Notes: a model not told the origin generated them from the sequence alone. DNA of 22,175 bases from JACJXF01 sp964349045 (GCA_964349045.1 CAYGFI010000074.1:1-22175); one strand, 5' to 3'; positions 1-7,789 are shown, numbered from the stretch's first letter. A program made the numbers and translations.

Positions 1-16
1 AAATCATATCACGTAT

Positions 17-1300
17 TTAATTAATTAAGCCTGCAAGAGCTGCGCCAACCAGGCTCGATTGGTTTACTTCGGTAAATTCGCAATAACGTTTTTTATCGCC
101 TGATAAATAATCCCTGAAGTATTTTTCAAATAGTTTCTGAAGATTATGCAATTTATAAAATGTGGTTCCTTCGATGGTTATCAGGATGGGACTTCCCTCC
201 AATTTTCCTTTATTGGATTTAAGCACTACTGCAGCAAGGTTTGCTGCTACTAGTTTAGCTGTCCGGTCAATAAGCGATTCAATAATACAAACTGCATTGC
301 TCTCATCCTGAGCTTCTGTCATACATGAGTGTAATGGTCCGCGACCAGAAAATGATTTTGAAATGAATTTATTCAGATCTTCGGACGACAAGTCAGATAG
401 CGATAACAGTTTTTTTGTTGCGTCTTCTGAAAAAAAGCCTTCCTTTGCAGCAGTCCTGAGAGTCGAAAGGCACAGTCCTCCAAAGTATCCGCCTGAAATC
501 ATTTTTTCAAAAGTATATTCACCGGGGTTACTGGTTGTGTTATCAAATAAAACATCAAGATCAGTTCTCGGAGCTTTGGAGAAATTACCGGATTCAATAT
601 TTATAACCTGGCTTTTAGTCTTATCAAGTTCAGTCCTTTTCAGGACATTCTTATTTTTCTCGATATAGCATGTATTGGTGCCTGTACCAAGAATAAACCC
701 GATATAAGAATCATATGTTTTTACGAAAGAAGAAGATTTACCAGCAAGCAGTGTAGCAACAGTATCATTAAGTAATACAATCTTTTTATCTGTCATATCA
801 AGTGTTTCAAGAAGACTCTTACCAATAAACCGGCCAATAACACCCGGAGCCTGAACCTCTTTGCAGAATTGCAGGAGTTTTCCATCCCTGTTTGGATAAA
901 TTTCAGTGGGGTATGAAAAGCAAAAACCAATTCTGTCGGCTTTTGAGGCATGGTACTTCAAATAGGCAGCCATTGTCTGAAAAAAAACTTCTTTTGATAT
1001 TACACCATCCAGACCAGGCATCCTTTCATTTATCAGGTCACTGATCTGGAGTATTCCCTGCTCATTAAATTTAACAATTGCTGCTCTGAAGTTAGTTCCC
1101 CCGGCATCAATGGCTAAAACAGGAACATTGGTGAGAAATTTGTTTTCAGCTTCAATGTAAGTAGGAATCATTCGTAAAGAACTTTCACAGTCTTCAAGAC
1201 CGGCATTCATTTCAGAAGTAAACATTTCAACAATATGATTAATGTCGAAATCGTTTGTCCATAATTTGTGTTCTTTCAAAAATAATTCAATGTCCTTCAT
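17..1300 (-). CDS. Hexokinase (eukaryotic-type family)
   Basis: Probable ATP-dependent cytoplasmic hexokinase that phosphorylates glucose or related hexoses at C6 for glycolysis. The 427-residue product shows the actin-like ATPase fold signatures: phosphate-1 motif DAGGTN (residues 65-70), sugar-binding SYPTE (129-133), catalytic-base motif LLNDTVATL with Asp179, and phosphate-2 motif GTGTN (205-209). The length is close to one 45-50 kDa eukaryotic-type hexokinase unit, a form also known in Bacteroidetes, and is longer than the ROK or Glk glucokinases. Start is ATG at 1298-1300 and stop is TAA at 17-19. It reads towards the left window edge with no same-strand neighbour in view; the roughly 200 bp upstream show no convincing promoter. 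The family is firm. The preferred sugar cannot be read from the sequence. Confidence 0.9.
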   Translation of the reverse strand: MKDIELFLKEHKLWTNDFDINHIVEMFTSEMNAGLEDCESSLRMIPTYIEAENKFLTNVPVLAIDAGGTNFRAAIVKFNEQGILQISDLINERMPGLDGVISKEVFFQTMAAYLKYHASKADRIGFCFSYPTEIYPNRDGKLLQFCKEVQAPGVIGRFIGKSLLETLDMTDKKIVLLNDTVATLLAGKSSSFVKTYDSYIGFILGTGTNTCYIEKNKNVLKRTELDKTKSQVINIESGNFSKAPRTDLDVLFDNTTSNPGEYTFEKMISGGYFGGLCLSTLRTAAKEGFFSEDATKKLLSLSDLSSEDLNKFISKSFSGRGPLHSCMTEAQDESNAVCIIESLIDRTAKLVAANLAAVVLKSNKGKLEGSPILITIEGTTFYKLHNLQKLFEKYFRDYLSGDKKRYCEFTEVNQSSLVGAALAGLIN

Positions 1301-1508
1301 TAGAAAATATGGTTAAAGCTGTCTTAATTACTATTCTTACTAATATTCTTCAGTTGATCTGTCAAGGATGGTAAGTATCCATTTAATTATCCGATTTAAA
1401 AGTAAAGTTTTTTGTTAAACTAATTTTACATAAAATGAAGATTGTAATCTGATGATTTACAAGTTTTCAATAAAATGCTGTCAAACATTATATTAATCAA
1501 TTAAAAAT

Positions 1509-1518
1509 NNNNNNNNNN
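1509..1518. other. Assembly gap (10 N)
   Basis: Ten consecutive N bases, the same length as the gap at 2656-2665. This suggests a placeholder inserted by a scaffolder, so the true distance between flanks is unknown. It sits just upstream of the candidate small transcription unit. Confidence 0.97.
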
Positions 1519-1579
1519 GTTGAAGAATTATACAACTCGAATTGAAAAAAAAATATTGCAACTTGTAAAGAAAAAAAAG

Positions 1580-1610
1580 TTGGATATTAAAAATCTTCAT
1601 TCTATATTTG
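1580..1610 (+). promoter_or_regulatory. Bacteroidetes-type promoter upstream of candidate sRNA
   Basis: The -7 box TATATTTG (1603-1610) fits the Bacteroidetes consensus TAnnTTTG exactly. A TTG at 1580-1582 lies 20 nt upstream, matching the usual 19-21 nt spacing to the -33 TTTG element, with one base off consensus (GTTG). The predicted start is near 1616, with the terminator less than 100 nt downstream and no open reading frame between. The match is by eye; such elements also occur by chance in AT-rich DNA. Confidence 0.45.
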
Positions 1611-1615
1611 AGCAT

Positions 1616-1695
1616 AACAGTTTGTTTCTCCTTTTTTCTCGTACTAACTAAGACGACTACAAAGGCAGCTTTCTAATCAGAGCTGCCTTTTTTTA
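1616..1695 (+). ncRNA. Candidate small RNA of about 80 nt
   Basis: Inferred only from a consensus-like promoter (1580-1610) followed by a perfect-stem intrinsic terminator (1661-1695) with no coding potential between them. The predicted transcript has an unstructured, pyrimidine-rich 5' part (T/C-rich around 1620-1640) followed by the terminator hairpin, the general architecture of trans-acting bacterial sRNAs. It does not resemble 6S, tmRNA, SRP RNA or RNase P RNA. It could instead be the 3' end of a transcript beginning inside or before the scaffold gap. No family is assigned. Confidence 0.3.
1661..1695 (+). terminator. Strong intrinsic terminator
   Basis: A perfect 10-bp inverted repeat: AAAGGCAGCT at 1661-1670 and AGCTGCCTTT at 1681-1690, with a 10-nt loop. 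The T tract (1688-1694) lies on the plus strand, so it acts on rightward transcription. The mirror side lacks a matching T tract. There is no annotated plus-strand gene upstream for it to end, which motivates the sRNA proposal. Confidence 0.85.
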
Positions 1696-1812
1696 TTCCC
1701 CTGAAAAACAGAAGATCAATCCGTCTATTAAACAAACCATCATTACCGACCAACCAGCCATTCCCATACCATAGTTAATAATTTTTGGATATGAGTTATA
1801 ACCTTCGACCAT
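1693..1812 (-). CDS. Possible 39-residue membrane-like small ORF (doubtful)
   Basis: An ATG at 1810-1812 opens a 39-codon frame ending TAA at 1693-1695. The product has a hydrophobic C-terminal half (about residues 16-36, rich in Met, Val, Leu, Ile and Phe) and would span a membrane once. The frame stays open about 25 codons upstream of the ATG. No ribosome binding site or family is recognised, and hydrophobic short frames are common by chance in AT-rich DNA. Listed only so that it can be tested. Confidence 0.12.
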   Translation of the reverse strand: MVEGYNSYPKIINYGMGMAGWSVMMVCLIDGLIFCFSGE

Positions 1813-1972
1813 CCGTGCAAGCTTGAAATGTGCAAATAATAAGTAAAAAAATAAGGAATAAAAAGTTCGTCAATCATTTTATTTGCAATAAAAATGAAAA
1901 TTCGTTTCACAAATTTCTTATTGTAATATTTATTTTTATAATTTTCATGTTGAAACCTAAAATCAGATTATT

Positions 1973-2569
1973 ATGGATCAATTACCCGACATTAAAATTA
2001 TCCGCGGAATATTGGAACATAAAAACCGGGTGATCCAATATGTTTACAAAGAGTGTTTCCCTATGGTTGAAAGAATGGTTATTAACTCTGGTGGCAATCA
2101 TGAACATGCCAAAGATGTTTTTCAGGAAGGTATGATAATTATTTATAAAAAAATATCTACAGGCGAACTTGAATTAACCTGCAAATTCAGTACTTACCTA
2201 TATGCTGTTTGTAAAAAGTTTTGGTTGCAGGAAAAGAGAAAAAGAATATCAAGAATGAAATTTGTCCCATCAGAACCAGAAATGGTTGAAGAAGCTGAAC
2301 CGGAAATCAATGATAATAATGACAGGATAAAACAGCTATTTTACAAACATTTTGACCAATTAAGCAAGGACTGTCAGAAAATGTTAATTCTTCATATTAA
2401 TAATGCGACAATCGAAGAAATCCAAAAAATAATGAACTATCAAAATGCACATTATACAATGGATAGAAAATATCGATGTAAAAAAAGTCTGATGCAACGA
2501 ATTAAAAATGACCCCAAATTTAAATCAGTACAATATGAATATTCAGGACAAAATAGATTTGTATTTTGA
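1973..2569 (+). CDS. ECF-type RNA polymerase sigma factor
   Basis: Probable alternative (extracytoplasmic-function) sigma factor of 198 residues. Region 2 covers about residues 15-92, including an AKDVFQEGM core-binding segment and the -10 recognition part FSTYLYAV...KKFW followed by a basic tail. Region 4 (about 125-178) holds a helix-turn-helix resembling the Bacteroidetes form, with IEEIQKIMNY then a basic YRCKKSL helix. The 95-115 linker is acidic, as usual where sigma-1.1 and region 3 are absent. Start ATG 1973; a longer upstream frame in another phase is not credible. The next gene starts at 2535 inside this one, so the two are translationally linked, the standard layout for a sigma factor and its anti-sigma. 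Target promoters and inducing signal are unknown. Confidence 0.88.
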   Translation: MDQLPDIKIIRGILEHKNRVIQYVYKECFPMVERMVINSGGNHEHAKDVFQEGMIIIYKKISTGELELTCKFSTYLYAVCKKFWLQEKRKRISRMKFVPSEPEMVEEAEPEINDNNDRIKQLFYKHFDQLSKDCQKMLILHINNATIEEIQKIMNYQNAHYTMDRKYRCKKSLMQRIKNDPKFKSVQYEYSGQNRFVF

Positions 2570-3483
2570 AAAAAAGCTCTCGGAAAGTGAAAGAATAAAT
2601 TTTGAAAAGGAATTGCAGGAGCAAATTGAATTGAGAGAACTTTACAATGCATATCNNNNNNNNNNAAATTAATCTGATCATGGAGAACGAATTATACTCT
2701 CCAATTGTGAAAAAGGAGGATGACCCCATACTTAACGAATTAACCTTCTCACAAAGGCTTGAAATAGAAGGAGATTATAAAAGATTTCACAACAATGAAA
2801 TTTCATATCCTTTTACCGATGCACATTCTAACGAAGATGAAAACGTATCATTTCAAATCAATCCTTTAACTGGTCATATTATTTCAGATGCTTCCGGGAA
2901 AGAGGCTGAATTTCTGAAAACTCTCAAACAAACAAGAAAAAATAAATCAACCGGAATATTTAAAAATTTCATACTGTATGCCGGAATAGCTGCCATTGTT
3001 GTTTTATCCTTTTTTGCGGGCAAATTAATTATTGGATATTTGTCAGGCATACAAGAATTAACATCGCAACAAGCTTATTCCATGTTTTATAATCCGAGTG
3101 CTGATAATGAGCTTAAAACTCTTGTTTTTGATGATCAAAAATTAAAATCTGCTTATCCTGATTATAAGCGTTCGGATCCTGGTTCAGCTCCTGTTAATTC
3201 AAACCAAATATATGATTCAGAGGATGATAATGAATTATCTTTACTGTTTCTTGGATTAATTTCCATGGAAAGAAATGATTTTCCAGAGGCATGTAAATCC
3301 TTTACCCGTATTTTGTCATTTGAAAAACCGTTAAAATGGTCTTCGGCGAGTTTTTATCTTTCACTATCCTACCTGCATGAAGGACAAATTAAAGAAGCCA
3401 AACCTTTATTAGAAAAGCTGAGTTCTTTCAGAAATCCTTATCAAAAGAAAGCCAAAGTTATCCTTCGAAGAGTAAAACATTAA
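2535..3483 (+). CDS. Membrane anti-sigma-like protein with TPR-like tail (broken by gap)
   Basis: Probable cognate regulator of the upstream sigma factor. The start ATG (2535-2537) overlaps the sigma gene by 35 nt. The first 40 residues, beginning MNIQDKIDLYFEKKLSESER, match the compact N-terminal helix pattern (hydrophobic-x-LS-x-x-E...FE-x-x-L) common to Bacteroidetes anti-sigma proteins. The reading then meets the 10-N gap at 2656-2665. After the gap coding resumes in the frame containing ATG 2680, with an acidic cytoplasmic stretch, one transmembrane helix (about nt 2962-3039), and a C-terminal helical part (about nt 3230-3470) resembling two TPR units. The two frames join only if the true gap is a multiple of three, including zero. 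The TPR part would lie outside the cytoplasm and could sense envelope state. Separate annotation of only the 3' part would miss the sigma-binding end. Confidence 0.7.
2656..2665. other. Assembly gap (10 N) inside a gene
   Basis: A second ten-N placeholder, falling within the anti-sigma-like gene. Taken literally it shifts the reading frame. Direct joining of the flanks (gap length zero) would restore an uninterrupted frame, so the gap may be wholly artificial. Confidence 0.97.
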
Positions 3484-3536
3484 TAAAAATATTTTTTTTC
3501 AAAATTATCTTTAAATTTAGCGGTTGAAATCATCCA

Positions 3537-5723
3537 ATGGCTAAATTCCCCTTTTATAATCAATATGATGCAATGGATTGCGGTCCAACCTGCCTGAGGA
3601 TGGTCGCGAAGCACTACGGTCGTAATTTCTCCCTCCAGACTTTGCGTGAAAAGTGTTTTATTACACGTGAAGGGGTTTCCCTGATGGGCATTAGCGAAGC
3701 GGCCGAATCAATTGGCTTTCGTACTCTCGGTGTAACATTGAATTTTGAGCAGCTTTCCAGGGAAGCCCCACTCCCACTTATTGTACACTGGAATCAGAAT
3801 CATTTTATAGTAGTGTATAAGATCACGAAAAATAAAATATATACTGCTGATCCTGCTTTTGGGCTTATCTCATATTTAAAGCCCGAGTTTATGAATAACT
3901 GGCTCAGCAATAAGGAGAAAGGTGAAAATAAAGGCCTCGCCTTACTACTTGAGCCGGGCCCGGAGTTTTACAACCAGACAGGGGAGAAAATAAATAAGTC
4001 CAACTTTAGGTTTCTATTTTCCTATCTGAAATCTTACCGTAACTTCCTGTTTCAACTGTTCCTTGGCGTTTTTATCGGTAGTATTCTGCAACTGATCCTT
4101 CCCTTTCTCACTCAGAGCATTGTCGATTATGGTATAAACAATCGTGATCTTAGTTTTATTTATCTGATACTTATTGCCCAGCTTGTGGTGGTAATCAGCA
4201 GACAGACCGTGGATTTTATCAGGGGCTGGATATTACTTCACCTCAGCTCCCGAATTAACATTTCACTTATCTCTGATTTTTTAGTAAAACTAATGAAGCT
4301 ACCCATTGGTTTCTTCGACAGCAAACTTATTGGAGATATCCTTCAACGCATCAACGATCACAGACGCATCGAGAGCTTTCTAACTACCTCTTCCCTCAGT
4401 ATTCTTTTCTCTTTTTTCAACCTGGTCATTTTTTCTATTGTTCTGGGGATTTACAGTCTTAAGATCCTTGGGGTTTTTCTAATAGGTTCTATGTTGTACT
4501 TCCTCTGGATTAACCTTTTTATGAAGAAAAGAAGAGAACTGGATTTTAAAAGGTTTATGAAAATGTCGGATAACCAGGGAAAAATTATACAAATCATATC
4601 AGGGATTGAGGAAATAAAACTCAACAATGCCGAAAGAGATAAAAGATGGGAATGGGAAAACGTTCAGTCATCACTTTTCAAGATCAATATTCGCGGATTG
4701 TCTCTGAATCAATACCAAATGGCCGGTGGTGTTCTGATTAATGAAATCAAGAATATCATTGTGACTTTTCTGGCAGCTTCGGCAGTCGTAAGTGGTGAAA
4801 TGACACTGGGTATGATGCTGGCTGTATCCTATATTCTGGGACAGCTTAACGGCCCTATTGAGCAAATGGTTGGCTTCCTGCGAAGTACACAGGATGCAAG
4901 GATCAGTCTTGAACGTCTGGGTGAAATTCATGAGAATAAGAATGAAGAAGATGAAAACGAGCTGATGAAGATTCAGCCTGCAGGAAAGAAAATTACCGTT
5001 AAAAATTTATCTTTCCGTTATGAAGGCCCTTATTCTGCTTTTGTTTTAAAAAATCTGGATCTGGAAATCCCTGAAAATAAAGTTACCGCCATTGTTGGTA
5101 ATAGCGGGAGCGGCAAAACCACACTAATTAAGATGCTTCTGGGTTACTATCCTCCCACGGAAGGAGAAATACAAATTGGGGATCAGAATTTGCGTAATAT
5201 GAGCCCAAACCGCTGGAGAAAGCGTTGTGGTGTAGTGCTTCAAAATGGTTATCTCTTCTCCGATTCAATAGCAAGAAATATTGCATTGGGAGAAAATTTT
5301 ATCGATCCTCAGAAATTAGCATATTCTGCCCGGCTGGCAAATATCAGTGACTTTATTGAGTCTCTTCCCCTGGGATACAATACAAAAATCGGTCAGGAAG
5401 GACAAAACCTGAGTGGTGGAGAAAAACAACGGATTCTCATTGCACGGGCGATTTATAAAACTCCTGACTTTCTCTTGCTTGATGAGGGAACAAGTTCGCT
5501 GGACGCTAATAATGAACGTACCATTATGCAGAATCTGTTTGAGTTTTATAAAAGCAGAACAGTTATTGTTGTAGCTCACCGGTTGAGTACAGTAAAAGAT
5601 GCCCACCAGATTGTAGTTCTCGATAAAGGCCGCATTGTGGAAAAGGGTACACATGGAGAACTCAGTCGCTTAAAGGGTCATTACTTTAATCTTGTGAAAA
5701 ATCAGCTTGAAATGGGAAGCTGA
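3537..5723 (+). CDS. Peptidase C39-domain ABC exporter
   Basis: Inner-membrane ATP-driven exporter that probably cleaves double-glycine-type leaders from its peptide or protein substrate while exporting it. The 728 residues run in the order peptidase C39 (1-125), transmembrane domain (about 168-435) and ATPase (485-728). Peptidase catalytic features are intact: Gln9, Cys15 in DCGPTC, His89 and Asp105. The ATPase has Walker A GNSGSGKT (521-528), Q-loop Gln569, signature LSGGE (625-629), Walker B FLLLDE (645-650) and switch His681. It is full length for the PCAT/bacteriocin-exporter family. It lies 53 nt after the anti-sigma-like gene on the same strand. The usual partners, a HlyD-type adaptor and a GG-leader precursor, are not seen within the window, so the cargo is unknown. 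Confidence 0.93.
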   Translation: MAKFPFYNQYDAMDCGPTCLRMVAKHYGRNFSLQTLREKCFITREGVSLMGISEAAESIGFRTLGVTLNFEQLSREAPLPLIVHWNQNHFIVVYKITKNKIYTADPAFGLISYLKPEFMNNWLSNKEKGENKGLALLLEPGPEFYNQTGEKINKSNFRFLFSYLKSYRNFLFQLFLGVFIGSILQLILPFLTQSIVDYGINNRDLSFIYLILIAQLVVVISRQTVDFIRGWILLHLSSRINISLISDFLVKLMKLPIGFFDSKLIGDILQRINDHRRIESFLTTSSLSILFSFFNLVIFSIVLGIYSLKILGVFLIGSMLYFLWINLFMKKRRELDFKRFMKMSDNQGKIIQIISGIEEIKLNNAERDKRWEWENVQSSLFKINIRGLSLNQYQMAGGVLINEIKNIIVTFLAASAVVSGEMTLGMMLAVSYILGQLNGPIEQMVGFLRSTQDARISLERLGEIHENKNEEDENELMKIQPAGKKITVKNLSFRYEGPYSAFVLKNLDLEIPENKVTAIVGNSGSGKTTLIKMLLGYYPPTEGEIQIGDQNLRNMSPNRWRKRCGVVLQNGYLFSDSIARNIALGENFIDPQKLAYSARLANISDFIESLPLGYNTKIGQEGQNLSGGEKQRILIARAIYKTPDFLLLDEGTSSLDANNERTIMQNLFEFYKSRTVIVVAHRLSTVKDAHQIVVLDKGRIVEKGTHGELSRLKGHYFNLVKNQLEMGS

Positions 5724-5838
5724 TACATTTAATTCTCATCGTTAACCCTCCTCTGCCACGGTGACAAAAATAAATATCCGGCAGACATCAAACTTTTACT
5801 CAGAAATATTCTATTTTTATATCAAAATGTTTCTTTAG

Positions 5839-7263
5839 ATGGTCCCAAATAAATGCCCTCACACTAAAATAATTCTGGCGCTGTTTCTTACTCTGTTCTC
5901 CCTGTGTCTATTCTCACAGACAACTGAGATTGGCGACACCAGCTATTTTGTTCCCTGGGACGATAATTATAATCTTTTACTCGCTGCAAATAAATCTGAT
6001 ATCGGCAGTATTATACTTCTGTTAAACCGAGGAGCAAGTATAAATACCTCAACTGTTGAAGGAGTGACACCTTTAATGTATGCCTCTGAAAACGGAAATA
6101 TTGAACTTGTTAAATTACTTGTGGAAAGAGATGCCGATATCAATAAAAAACCATTTAACGGGGCCACAGCATTGATAGTTGCGTCAAAACTAAACCATTA
6201 TGAAATTTCAGAATACCTCGTAAGTAAAAAAGCTGAACTTAATATCAGGGATATTGAGGGAGTAACAGCAGTGCATTTCGCTGCCGCGTTAAATAATTTC
6301 GACGTTATGGATATGCTGGTTTTTTATGGCGCCGATTTGGAACTTGCCGACAATGATGGCAATACACCACTGATTACGGCAGCCTATAACAATTGTCTGG
6401 AAGCAGCAGATCTTCTTTTGCAAAACGGAGCTTCTATCAATGCAGTAGATTTTAATGGATATACTGCCCTCATGACTGCAATACAAAATGATAATGTTGA
6501 TGTGGCATTGCTCCTGATTGAAAAAGGAGCTGATATTCATATTATAAATAAGGGCGGTTATACTGCCCTTACATTTGCAGTGGCTGCATCCAATTTTGAG
6601 TTAACTGAAACTCTTATTAACATGGGCGCAGATGTGAATCAGAAAACCGGCTCCGGATATACCATTATGGAAATTGCCCGATATAGTAAAGATGATGAAA
6701 TTATTGAGCTTTTACGAAGCAATGGGGCAAAATATAATATTAATCCTCATTTTAACACACTTTCATTTGGCCCTTACCTGGACTTTAATTTCACAGATTT
6801 TATGACCGGTATACAAGTAGGTACATTCGATAATAAATATGGTATATCATTAAACGGCGGATTCGGATTCCGGCCCGCGGCAAACCGGGTTCTTTTTGAA
6901 GTTTCGAACTCATTAACCTATCAATACTGGGAAAAAAGGTATTTTTTCTATGCAGGATTAGATAAAAAATTCAGTTTTATAAGGGATAACAACTTTTCTA
7001 CGGGTCCCTATGTCGGAGTTAATGAATTTTTCTCTTTTGGGGGATATAGGGGCAGCGATAAAAATCCCCAAAAAAGGTTTATTACATCTCCCTCTGCAGG
7101 ATGGTTTTACTCAACCAATAGTATAAGATCCTGGCTTGGTTACCAATATATAGATTATAAAACTCCGGAAATAAAACCTGGCAGGTTCACTCTGGGGATT
7201 TGCATAAATATTAGTCTTATTAAGAGAAGCTATACAAACAAAGGAATCAGCTGGCTTGAATAA
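5839..7263 (+). CDS. Secreted ankyrin-repeat protein with probable beta-barrel tail
   Basis: Role unknown. The 474 residues open with a signal peptide (hydrophobic core about 11-25, likely cut between Ser and Gln at LFS/QTT, the usual Bacteroidetes pattern). Eight ankyrin repeats of 33 residues follow (about 43-304), each with TPL/TAL starts and GAD/GAS-type turns. Residues 305-474 are quite different: alternating aromatic and glycine-rich strands (FGPYLDF, GGFGF, YFFYAGLD, GPYVGV, SAGWFY, LGYQY, FTLGI) like a small outer-membrane beta-barrel. Ankyrin repeats bind proteins, so an exported ankyrin array tethered to the outer membrane would act in the periplasm or at the surface. It lies 115 nt after the ABC exporter on the same strand. 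The start is ATG 5839, directly after an in-frame stop (TAGATG). The barrel is inferred from pattern only. Confidence 0.82.
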   Translation: MVPNKCPHTKIILALFLTLFSLCLFSQTTEIGDTSYFVPWDDNYNLLLAANKSDIGSIILLLNRGASINTSTVEGVTPLMYASENGNIELVKLLVERDADINKKPFNGATALIVASKLNHYEISEYLVSKKAELNIRDIEGVTAVHFAAALNNFDVMDMLVFYGADLELADNDGNTPLITAAYNNCLEAADLLLQNGASINAVDFNGYTALMTAIQNDNVDVALLLIEKGADIHIINKGGYTALTFAVAASNFELTETLINMGADVNQKTGSGYTIMEIARYSKDDEIIELLRSNGAKYNINPHFNTLSFGPYLDFNFTDFMTGIQVGTFDNKYGISLNGGFGFRPAANRVLFEVSNSLTYQYWEKRYFFYAGLDKKFSFIRDNNFSTGPYVGVNEFFSFGGYRGSDKNPQKRFITSPSAGWFYSTNSIRSWLGYQYIDYKTPEIKPGRFTLGICINISLIKRSYTNKGISWLE

Positions 7264-7355
7264 AGTCAACTTTTCATGTGATTTGTCATTATTATTGTTT
7301 TTTTGAATTTAATAAGTAGAACGGGATTATTGACCTGCCTTTAAATAATTTAAGG

Positions 7356-7778
7356 ATGAAGAGAAATCTGGTAGTTTTGTCCATAGTTATAACTTTTTTA
7401 ATTGCCTTTTCATGCGAAGGAGGAAATTCTACGCTGGAGGTTAATTGCGCCGAATGTTTTAATAATGAACCCGACAGTTTCGAATTAGAAGTTCAGCTTA
7501 CCATAAATAGCGTATACGATTCTGTATTCCTGATATTCTATAAAGGAAATATTGAATCAGGTACACTAAGCTGGGAAGGTGAGGTTTCTAAACCGACATC
7601 TTATCTTCTGGTTCCGGTAAATGAGTATTATTCTGTAAAAGCTTATTACCGTAAGGAAAGTGATACCATAATAGCTATTGATGGTGACAGGATGGTTAGC
7701 CGTTATATTGCTGATGCATGCGACATCGATTGCTGGATCGTAAAAGGCGGATTTCTTGATGTGCGGTTAAAATACTAG
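7356..7778 (+). CDS. Small cysteine-containing lipoprotein, unknown function
   Basis: Not recognised as a known family. The 140-residue product starts with a lipoprotein signal peptide; the lipidated residue should be Cys20 (AFSC), followed by Glu and two glycines, so it is probably exported to the outer membrane. The mature part carries a CAEC pair shortly after the anchor and a second pair, CDIDC, near the C-terminus, which could form disulfides across an otherwise beta-rich domain. The end (GGFLDVRLKY) looks like a final beta strand. It is 92 nt after the ankyrin gene, same strand, and ends 11 nt from the convergent kinase gene. It may be the last gene of the 1973-7778 cassette. Confidence 0.7.
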   Translation: MKRNLVVLSIVITFLIAFSCEGGNSTLEVNCAECFNNEPDSFELEVQLTINSVYDSVFLIFYKGNIESGTLSWEGEVSKPTSYLLVPVNEYYSVKAYYRKESDTIIAIDGDRMVSRYIADACDIDCWIVKGGFLDVRLKY

Positions 7779-7789
7779 TGTGAAGCAAG

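Larger units (their letters stand above)
1301..1972. other. Gene-poor intergenic region
   Basis: A 672-nt stretch between the divergently transcribed hexokinase and sigma-factor genes. It is very AT-rich and contains a scaffold gap, a candidate promoter, a strong hairpin terminator and one weak minus-strand small frame, each listed separately. No protein-coding gene on either strand is convincing. The hexokinase upstream part (1301-1508) and the sigma upstream part (1813-1972) hold no clear TTTG/TAnnTTTG promoter pair that I could find. Confidence 0.7.

Noticed and set aside
1830..2033. 67-codon plus-strand frame upstream of and overlapping the sigma gene
   Set aside because: Out of phase with the sigma gene, built of AT-rich low-complexity codons, and overlaps a well-supported start at 1973.
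2680..3483. Treating the post-gap frame as a separate gene starting at ATG 2680
   Set aside because: The segment before the gap (2535-2655) has the matching anti-sigma N-terminus and no stop; one gene across an artificial gap is simpler.
5753..5792. CTGCC/GGCAG inverted repeat after the ABC exporter as a terminator
   Set aside because: Only 5 bp with a loop of more than 20 nt and no T tract immediately after; too weak to call.
1973..7778. Integrated mobile element boundary around the sigma-led cassette
   Set aside because: No integrase, transposase, terminal repeats or tRNA attachment duplication seen; the tRNA-Thr at 9362-9433 is intact and not adjacent.
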